Assembly: GCF_963678635.1 (NCBI RefSeq)
Contig: NC_087062.1
Span: forward strand, 37,474,518-37,538,517
Length of the DNA: 64,000 nucleotides
Reading direction: 5' to 3'
Source: Symsagittifera roscoffensis
Lineage: Eukaryota; Xenacoelomorpha; Acoela; Convolutidae
In this document: positions 56,509 to 64,000 of the stretch, piece after piece
Position numbering within the stretch: position 1 is the stretch's first letter
Layout of the letters: every line of letters starts with the position of its first letter
Notes under the pieces: generated by a model
Told to the model about the DNA's origin: nothing
Databases searched by the model: none
The model's input: only the letters and a program-made list of their open reading frames with translations
Translations under genes and position numbers: made by a program

Positions 56509-57505
56509 CTCTGTTACGTTGCGTTCGATCTGTTACCGGTCTGTCTTGTGATGTGGAGTTTCTCAAGATGGCATCTAGTTTTGCCTGTATGGCACATGAA
56601 CTCTCAGCCTGGTCTCTCCTCATTGTGTCCATTCTCGTTTCCAGACTCCCCAACTGGCTGTTCACAGCGTCATACCGTTGCTTCATCTCTTGCATGTCTT
56701 TTTTGATGTTTTTATCTCGCTCTCCGTCAGTGGCCTCTACCTTGTCTGACATCTGTTGAAGCTTTTCCTCTGTCGCCCTCGCCAGATTGAAATAGTTGTC
56801 CAGGTACTCGTGATTGTTGTATCTTAATTCTTTCTTTATCACCTCTCTATCCTCCTCGCTGTGCTTTAGTCTCTTGTCGATCTGATCTAGCTTCGCCATC
56901 AGATCGCCCAGCTCAAGAGAAGTTGTTGTTTCATGGTCAGCTGTTGCCCTGTTATTGGCTGCTGCTCCCTGTTTAACCTGGTCTTCGTCTTGGTTGGTCT
57001 CTGTCGTTTTCGTGGAAACTGTTCCAAATGTTTTGCGTTTCTCGGCTTTCGGTTCCTCCGTCACTATGTCTCTTGATTTCATCCCGACCATCATTGCCAA
57101 CCTTTCAGTAAATGACGTTCTTTTTACTTGAGACTCGTCCTTTACCGTTTCTGGCGTGTTGCCTGTTGTTTCCTCCACAGTGTCTATCGGCGAGATTTCC
57201 ATCGACTTTTGATTTTGTTCCTCTGCATTCCGCATCGGTGTCAACTCCGTCGTCTTCTTCTCCACCTCATCAACACTCTGGTCTGGTGTTTCTAGGTCAA
57301 TCTCAATGGCGGGTTCCGTTTGTTTCCCTTCCGCGCCCTGTTTCGTCTTGTTCTCTTTTGAACTTCTTGAGTTGACCATGCTCAGTGAAAAGTTCTTCCT
57401 CGTTATTCTTGGGCCAACCGATGTCACTTTTCGTTGCGACGAGTTATATTTTGTCTTTGACTCCGTAGCTCTTTTTTCAGGTATCGGTACCCTGCTCCGT
57501 CTCAT
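56375..57505 (-). CDS. Gag N-terminal region, coiled-coil rich (376 aa)
   Basis: It starts with a basic segment (MRRSRVPIPEKR), a charged middle and a coiled coil (LMAKLDQIDKRLKHSEEDRE, MQEMKQRYDAVNSQLGSLET). It would be the matrix-like N-terminus of Gag, read into the capsid frame at 55744-56508. No myristoylation signal is seen. The ATG at 57505 is the first in frame after the leader. Confidence 0.7.
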   Translation of the reverse strand: MRRSRVPIPEKRATESKTKYNSSQRKVTSVGPRITRKNFSLSMVNSRSSKENKTKQGAEGKQTEPAIEIDLETPDQSVDEVEKKTTELTPMRNAEEQNQKSMEISPIDTVEETTGNTPETVKDESQVKRTSFTERLAMMVGMKSRDIVTEEPKAEKRKTFGTVSTKTTETNQDEDQVKQGAAANNRATADHETTTSLELGDLMAKLDQIDKRLKHSEEDREVIKKELRYNNHEYLDNYFNLARATEEKLQQMSDKVEATDGERDKNIKKDMQEMKQRYDAVNSQLGSLETRMDTMRRDQAESSCAIQAKLDAILRNSTSQDRPVTDRTQRNRVDFEEPQRNKRESTPLPLPRDAANTATGGAKCEKWNRKYDEWSR

Positions 57506-57736
57506 GATTTTTATTTACAATATTACTATTTACAAAATCCTATTCTAAGAATAAAAATTTTTGATAATAAAAATCATAATAAAGAAAAACCACGTTCCTA
57601 TTCCCTTTAAGATTTATTAAAATTTTACTAATTCGTGATTCCAACAGAATCCGATCTATCGCGATTTAACGTTCCGACTGGTCCTATTGCTTTTGATTTA
57701 ATTATTTCGACCTGTCTCAAGAACCTTTGGTACCAT

Positions 57737-58015
57737 CACACCACTTTTTTATACCGTCCCAAGATCTCCCGGTACTGTCCCAACACTTCTAGGTATTGTC
57801 CCAAGACTTCCTTGGTGCTGTCCCAAGACACCTAGGTACTGTCTCAAGACTTGCTGGTGCTGTCCCAGGACTTGCTGGTACTGTCCCAAGACTTGTTGGT
57901 ACTGTCCCAAGACTTTCTGGTACTTTCCCAAGACTTTGTGGTACTGTCCCAAGACTTTCTGGTACTGTCCCAAGACTGCCTGTCCCAAGACTGCCTGTCC
58001 CTAGACTGCCTGTTC
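57737..58015. repeat. Minisatellite of ~21 bp units in the element leader
   Basis: About 11 units of ggtactgtcccaagacttgct and variants, then shorter tgtcccaagactgcc units. Because 21 is divisible by 3, all six frames stay open across it, giving repetitive false ORFs such as VLGQYQK repeats. Confidence 0.95.
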
Positions 58016-58842
58016 GAAGTAAAAATTTTCCCAAAAACCCAACCTTTCTGGCCAAATGTTCAAATCACCAAGCCCCTTGTATATCTCTTTTAATATTTTG
58101 ATGCAAGTTGAAATCCAACTTGTTCCAGGTGTCTTGTGATCACCTGTTTGTCCAAAACCGATTAAAACTTTCTTCACCAAAAGCGTCAAAAATTTAACAG
58201 AGAAAAAGAGAAAAAAAATTGAATATCGATAAAAGCAAAAAAAAAATGTACCCACCTTAAATTCAAAGGTGACTTGTGTCAACCCTTTATCTGAACAACA
58301 ACAAAAAAAATGTCTGGTACCTGATTGCCACGCATTCTCCTCCCCCCTGCTAGCGATCTTATGGGGTATCACAAAAACTGTCTATGTCGGTTCCCCCCTC
58401 CCAATTCGACCAGTGTACCTACCTTAATTCGATGTTAAATTCGGATATCTGCTTCTTATAACCGACGCGTGTGAGAATCTAATGTAACTAAATCGACGAT
58501 GCCGATCAATTAGTTACTCTAATGTGTCCCCCCATTTTACACTTTACAACCACCAACCTCTAACCTAACCAGCCCCCTTCTAACCTCCCCCCTCTTTAGC
58601 ACCCCTCTTAAGCCGAAAATTCCCTTAAGCGCCGGGTGCTAAACCTCTCGAGAGAAAACCGTAGACCTGTTTCCAGGCCTGCTTGAGTAAAAACTTCCTG
58701 AAAAACAGTGGGGTTCCACTTATCTCCTATAAGGTACTGTGGTTTTTAACGATACCCGTTTGACCAACTTGAGAACACCCCTGCGCGTCCTTCTCTTGTT
58801 GTACCGGTCCCGTGCTGGTTGTCTCCTTGACGTGCACTGCAC

Positions 58843-59055
58843 TTGTCACCAGCACCTCCTTCCCACTTGGCTGGTCACCTCTTCCAGTCAAGTCTCCTAG
58901 CGGTTCAGCTCAATCCTTGTGAACCACTTTCCCACTCGGCTGGTCACCTGTTCCAGTCAAGTCTCCTAATGGTCCAGCCAAGTCCCTGTGAACCATTTTC
59001 CCACTCGACTGGTCACCTGTTCCAGTCACGTCTCCTAAATGTCCAGCTAAGTTGC
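58843..59055. repeat. Three ~68 bp tandem units in the element leader
   Basis: Each unit has cccactcggctggtcacctg, ttccagtcaagtctcctaa and a gtccagccaagt / gtgaacca block. Three copies are in direct order with a few differences. Confidence 0.9.
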
Positions 59056-59482
59056 AAGCTATCTGAAAACCCTTCACAACGCCCCACACTCGGGCACCTT
59101 TTCGGGTTGCTGAAATGATCGAAACGATCGTTCTTAAAAAAAACAGTATGGTTATACTATTTAAATAATATAGAGGTTTGATCCAACTAGTTTGGTGTCA
59201 AAGCCACTGTCATTTTTTGTTTTATAGTTTTTGTTCCTTTTTTTTTCTTTTTCGGTTTTTGTTTCGCTTTTTGTCTTTTGCTCGTTTTTTCTTCCCCCTA
59301 GTTACCCCCCTTTTTCGGTTAGCTAAGTTAGTTCGGAGAGCGTACCAGGAAGTTTTCTCGAATTTTCTTAAAAAGCTATCACGGTGCAACCGAAAGGCTT
59401 ACATGTTCCCGCTGAACCGTACCACCGGTACTCTAGAGCTGCGTCAAGTGGGTTCGACTCCGTAGTCATGATGTCGTAAAAA

Positions 59483-59497
59483 CACCCAGGAGCGCCA
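59483..59497 (-). promoter_or_regulatory. Candidate primer binding site
   Basis: On the - strand, 11 nt after the 5' LTR, is tggcgctcctgggtg, starting with the TGG expected to pair with a tRNA CCA end. The offset from the LTR is larger than usual and I cannot name the tRNA, so this is tentative. Confidence 0.3.
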
Positions 59498-59508
59498 TAA
59501 AAACACTA

Positions 59509-60374
59509 TGTAACAGTCGCCTACTTCGGTCACATATGAGGCTTAAGAAGAATAGGCCCTATAACCATTGGCTCAAGAGTCAGGGATACTGTCTCTCGTG
59601 TTTTTCTACCTCAAAACGCTCGGAGCCAATTCGGTTCGCGTGCGACATGAGACTAAAAACCCGTTACAGCTCAAAGGCCACTACCAAAATACCCCCCCAC
59701 CACTCTGGAAAATAAGAACGTCCCCATACTTAGGTCTCAAAATACCCAAAATACATAAACGCCGTTCAAAACAGGGTCGGAACAATCCGCACAGTTACTT
59801 TTTATTAGACAGTGAAACTTTGATCCATTTCAGATGGATCAACCTAAAACTCGCCTTATCTCAACATAACAATCATAAAACACACTCAAGAAAACCCAAA
59901 TTGAGAACTCACATGTCGGCACACTCGAGAATTAGAGGTAACTAAATGAATGAGCAATTCGAGAAATAAGTATCATAACTTGAGAAGTTTAATACTAATT
60001 AGTTTCAATAAGGAAAATAAGCTTTGACTCTAGGAATGAAGTTTTGGTCTGAACCATTGGGACACCCCAGCTGTCCACCTTTCCATTGTATTCATCTTTC
60101 ACAATCGTTTCTTCTGCTATTTCAGGATAAGACGGCTCTACTCGCGTTTATTTTGTATCTGGAAATTGCGAATAGCAATTTCCCGCCGCTTTTTCAAGTA
60201 TTTTCCCGCGATTAAAATCGGATGTTCTGATCATCTTTTTCTGAGATTTTCAGTTTTCGCGAGAAACTTGAGCATGACAGGCTCGATTCGAATTTTTGAA
60301 AAATTAAATTTCCTCCCAAAATTACGTAGTTCGTGTTCCTCAAGGTCAAATTCCAAATATGACCGACTGGCACA
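59509..60374 (-). repeat. 5' LTR of the Gypsy-type element (866 bp)
   Basis: Partner of the LTR at 47240-48121. It would carry the promoter and start of the genomic RNA on the - strand. It contains gaaattgcgaatagcaatttc, a short palindrome missing from the other LTR but present in the inverted LTR-like segment at 48161-48590. Confidence 0.93.
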
Positions 60375-61600
60375 GTTATCCCATGGGTTTGCACCCAAAA
60401 TGTAGTTCTAGTGTTAATGAGTTCTGAGTTTTAAATTTGGGTTACAGTTTCCACATGGACACATTATTCGCCATGTGCAGCTGTCCATTTCTGAGTATCT
60501 TTCGAAGAATTTCCAATAAATTTCCGCTATGTCAGATTTCTGTATGTCAGTTAACTGTCTTGAGGTATGTCGAATTATGAAACTGAAAAGTGCTGGGCAT
60601 CTAATGAAGAAGTCTGAGTTGGTTTTCTTAAGGTGAGTTTTTGGTATTTGATTTTCGTTTCTGTCATTTCCTCTCGTTGAGCTTTTACTGTTTTCGGCAT
60701 ATTGGTTATTGTCAATTTCGTAGTTTTTGAGAACTATAGAAATGAACAGAAGGAAGTCGTGCATTTCAATGTACAGAGACAGAAGTAGCATTTGTGCCAT
60801 TCTGCCAAATTGGCACAGCGCGACCTTCTGGCGGGACGGAAAAAAACGACTAAAGGGCTTAGTAACAAAGAAGTGCTGCGAAAGAGGGTTGAAATATTCC
60901 GGAAGTTAAAATTTTTAAAATTTCGATTGACGGGCAGGTATTTCTGAGAAATACAAAAAGACGGCCATTTTGACGAAAAAGAACGAAAAAACAGAACAAC
61001 GACAAATATAGTGAAAAAAGGTCGTACGGGAACACGAGAAAAACAAAGCCTCTTATCGTGACAATAACACACGATAAGATCCTTAGCAGTAGAAATTAGT
61101 GGAAAAGGAAGCTTCAGTGGGGAAGGAATATTCCGCGTAACCCTCCCGTGCCACAAATTAGGAGAGATAAGAACGTTATCTCGAGAAGATTACGGGAGCG
61201 GAGGCTTGGTCCCCCAGAGACTGTTATATGTTGAAGGACTGCAGTAAACTAACTTTTTAGCTACTCTGATGCCATAAAACTTTGAAATAACACCGGTATG
61301 ATTTGATATTTTAGAATTTGAATAGCTAGAAAGAGGAGAGGGTCAATCCATTTCCAATGGATTTAATATAGAACTACCACACAAAAACATAATAAAATAG
61401 GGTATTCGAGCCGTGTTTTTAATAGCAATCACGTAGTCTGAGGATCCGAGACTCAGCTATGTGGTTGGGTTCGCATGTAAACGAAAGCTGATCAAAAGTC
61501 GTTCGACTGATGGCCTAAAAAAAGTAACTTTTTACTTAGCCCTAAACAGACCAGAAATCAACTGGCAAGGTCGAGAGGGTGAAAAACGAGTAGGATTAAG
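60375..61600. other. Region between LTR element and LINE, unassigned
   Basis: An open frame at 60800-60414 (- strand, 128 aa) ends 40 bp from the LTR and contains a CPCGNC cluster and FFERYSEMDSCTW. I do not recognise it. Short hairpins lie near 61055-61080 (cttatcgtg...cacgataag) and 61161-61182. The right part is probably the 3' UTR of the LINE at 61.6 kb. No firm gene. Confidence 0.35.
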
Positions 61601-61619
61601 GTAACTGACGCCTGCCAGT

Positions 61620-64000
61620 CGTTAATAGGTACTTTTTCTACGCTCCGTCGCTGTGTAGTATTTGGGCGAATGTTACAATTCTTAATTTTTCTAGTCTACA
61701 CTTATGAGGGACATGTGAGTTAAGCATCCATTTGGTCCTTGTTCGCTGAACCTTTTCAATTGCTCGGAGGTTTGATTTCGAGTAGTGCGTTACTGACGCG
61801 CCATAAACTACAATTGGGACTACATATCCCGTGTAGGCATTTAGCTTAGAAGTTATGGGACAGTTTTTAGAGAGGTTACGCTTTAGTCAGTAAAAAGCCG
61901 ATAGCGACTACTGACAACGCTTAGACGCATTTACATTCCATGAGAGAGTGGGTGTTACTAAAGTTCCTAGATCCTTTTGTTCAGTTTCTATTTCTATTAA
62001 TTTGACCTTCCAGCTCGTTTTTGAAATTAACGAGAGTACATTTTCCGGTATTTAGACGCATTTGGTTTTTACTACACCAATTTTCAATTATCGTAGTGGC
62101 ATAGTTCATTTCTGTTTGAGTTGTTGCTATCACGTTAAAGTCATCAGCATATCCAAAAGAGTCAACTAGATTCAAGTTATCTTGTAAGTCGTTTGTATAT
62201 AGTATGAAAAGTAATGGTCCCATTAGAGAACCTTGAGGGACACCACTTGTTACGTAACATATCTTAGACTTTGCTTTGTTTATTTGCGCATGCTGTTTTC
62301 GAAGAAATACTTAAGAGGCTATTAGTTGAATTGCTTTTCCTCCAAAACCATAACACTTCAACTTATGCATTAAAAGTTGATGAGGAACGCAGTCAAAAAA
62401 TTTTTCAAAATCTAGATAGAGCGCTGTTATATTTTTGGTCGTTTGGTCATCATAATTTAGGTATACTTGATGTAAGTAAGCAAGCAGTTCGGTAATTGCT
62501 GAACGTTTTTTACGAAAACCATATTGAGAGTTATGAAGATGATGTCGCACTCTTTCATAAATGTAGTCAAATCAAACCTTTTCGAAAATTTTTGAGATGC
62601 AGTATAGAAAACTTATCGGTCTGTTTCTTTTAATATCGCATTTGATCCCATCTTTGAAGATTGAGACAACTTCACTTAACTTCCACGTTTCTGGGAATAT
62701 ACCTTTGTTCAAAAAAGTTTGAAAAATTTGGAGGACTGATTTTGATACTGTTTTCGCTAAGTTTGTGTAGACAAGATTTCCCAAATTATCTGGACCTGTT
62801 GCTTTATTGATCTCTAGCTCGAGCATTATTTTCTCAATGCAGTCTTTATTCGGCTCGATGTGGTTGTTTTTTGCTTTTTCAAAGATACTTAAGTCGGTTA
62901 TTTGTTCCGCTTTCGTAAATACACTACAGAAGAATTGATTAAACGCATCGCATTTTTCTTTGTCTGTCTCAAGTTCTTTAACGTCAAGTTTCATTATTGA
63001 AGGTGGTCTAGGTGCTCTTCTTATGCTTCGGAAAAACTTCTGAATTGTACTAAAGTTTCTTGGTGCAAAAATCTCTACTTTGTAGTTTTTCAGATATCTA
63101 TCAGCAGAAATTTTTATTTTTTCTTCTAAGTTTGTAATTTTAGATAGAATTTCTGGTTTCGGACAGGATTGCTGTTTCCGAAGTAAAATTTTTTTGCGCT
63201 TAATAAGGTGGGAGGTTGGGGGTGTGATCCAAGGAGGGAGTGTGGCTCTATGTTCTGTTACTCTAGGTTTATTTTCTTTCAGAATTCTCCAAAGTCAGGT
63301 GTACCATTGATCAAGTAAAAAATCGCAGTTACTAAAGCAAAACGGTGTGAAGGGATTATTTATTATTGTAGTATTGATTGCACTCCAATCTGCTCTTTTG
63401 AATGCACATTTTACTTTGTCATCACTTCTTGTTTCAATTAGCTTTTGGTTCAGATTGATTTCTGTTGTAAAGGCATTGTGATCACTGAGGTTCTTACTTT
63501 CTATTGAATAGATTTTATTAACATTTTCATCAATGAATGAGTTAATGATTAGGGAGGGGTTGTTGATTAGGAAAACATCTAATCTTTTTGCTATTCAGGT
63601 GCCAATATTGGTTAAAAATTGTGATCAATTAAGGTTTTATGGATTAGATCTTCCTCGGGATTATCTGATGCCATTGCTTTCCAGTCAGTTTTCGAAAAAT
63701 TTATATCTCCAGTTATCATTATTTTTTCACAGTTCAAGTCTTTGCAGTTGCACTAACTTTGTTTAGAAAATCAACAATAGGCTGTTGGTCTAAGTGGGCT
63801 ACCTATGTGGGCAAAAAACACAGCAAATGAGAGAGGATATATTTTCGAAATCAATTAGTCTCAATGTAACTTGTTCAATATTTGAGTTTATCGGTACATG
63901 TTGATGTTTAGAGTTGTTTCTGATGGCAATTAAGACCCCGCCATGTTTCGTCTGGTATTTTTTGGATGGTCGATCACATCTGTATACTTCGAGCTCTGGT
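61620..64000 (-). pseudogene. Non-LTR retrotransposon ORF2 (endonuclease-RT), decayed, runs off the window
   Basis: Read on the - strand from the window end: an APE-type endonuclease segment (ELEVYRCDRPSKK, GGVLIAIRNN, then IMITGDINFSKTDW), a linker with LPPWITPPTSHLIKRKK, RT segments FNQFFCSVFT, INKATGPDNLG, GIFPETWKLSEVVSIFKDG, then after a frame break QYGFRKKRSAITELLAYLHQ, ALYLDFEKFFDCVPHQLL, SGVPQGSLMGPLLFILYTND and the catalytic FGYADDFNVIA (about 62130-62165), MRLNTGKC, and a C-terminal RAIEKVQRTRTKWML near 61750. The order is that of CR1/Jockey-type LINEs. Several frameshifts and stops make it inactive. The 5' end lies beyond 64000. Confidence 0.88.

Larger units (their letters stand above)
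57506..59482 (-). other. Long 5' leader of the Gypsy-type element
   Basis: About 2 kb between the 5' LTR and gag. It contains the two tandem arrays listed separately and C-rich stretches on the + strand (58380-58640). I see no ORF with a recognisable domain. A long leader could hold packaging or translation-control structures, but nothing in the sequence shows which. Confidence 0.6.
47240..60374 (-). mobile_element. Ty3/Gypsy-type LTR retrotransposon, 13.1 kb, decayed
   Basis: Two direct LTRs (47240-48121 and 59509-60374) bound an internal region read on the - strand: leader, gag, zinc knuckles, protease, RT, integrase, a macro-like ORF and a coiled-coil ORF. Protease before RT before integrase is the Ty3/Gypsy order. 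The LTRs begin TGTAACAGTC and end GACTGGCACA (TG...CA). The 5 bp flanks (ttgat / gttat) do not match, so there is no clear target duplication. The internal region is more GC-rich than its surroundings. Frameshifts, in-frame stops and internal deletions show it cannot make its own proteins now. LTR divergence (indels plus many substitutions) points to an old insertion. Confidence 0.95.

Noticed and set aside
57749-58101. Open frames in four or more phases
   Set aside because: 21 bp minisatellite units keep all frames open; repetitive artefacts.
59420-59497. Possible tRNA gene inside the LTR element (ggttcgactcc near 59450)
   Set aside because: Only a T-arm-like piece is seen and no cloverleaf could be drawn.

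Overview
This window is nuclear DNA from an AT-rich invertebrate animal genome. The evidence is multi-exon GT-AG genes, a full animal-specific centrosome gene (PCM1), animal-type retroelements (Ty3/Gypsy LTR and several non-LTR families), a Tc1/mariner-type foldback MITE and tRNA-derived SINE-like copies. The phylum cannot be fixed from the sequence alone. There are no operons, CRISPR arrays or prokaryotic features.

Layout. 1-4.6 kb is tandem-repeat DNA: three degenerate ~250-275 bp units, then four copies of a ~502 bp unit. 4.99-9.81 kb (+ strand) holds the 3' five exons of a carnitine O-acyltransferase gene, whose N-terminal exons are not visible. 10.3-18.1 kb is repeat debris: a two-copy segmental duplication, small tandem arrays and tRNA-headed SINE-like copies. 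18.2-21.5 kb contains scattered, frame-broken, coding-looking fragments of an unrecognised gene or element. 21.5-24.2 kb is AT-rich with nothing recognisable.

24.2-42.2 kb (- strand) is a complete PCM1 (pericentriolar material 1) gene. I resolved 21 coding exons whose GT-AG splice phases all agree, giving 6,732 nt of coding sequence (2,243 aa). Several exons, including a short last exon, lie outside any long ATG-started reading frame. Its introns are full of one interspersed repeat family (called family A here), plus SINE-like copies and a 732 bp foldback MITE that ends 34 bp upstream of an exon.

43.2-45.9 kb holds two decayed non-LTR retrotransposon fragments on opposite strands. 47.24-60.37 kb is a 13.1 kb Ty3/Gypsy-type LTR retrotransposon on the - strand, with gag, zinc knuckles, aspartic protease, reverse transcriptase and integrase. 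It is dead: the RT/RNase H core is deleted and there are frameshifts and stops. After pol, where an env would often lie, it has an ORF with a divergent TARG1/macro-like domain, then a coiled-coil ORF made of 7-residue repeats. From about 61.6 kb to the window end there is another decayed non-LTR retrotransposon on the - strand, carrying endonuclease and RT domains.

The two host genes have unrelated roles: acyl-carnitine metabolism and centriolar satellite scaffolding. The rest is transposable-element turnover, and the most unusual content is the accessory ORFs of the LTR element.
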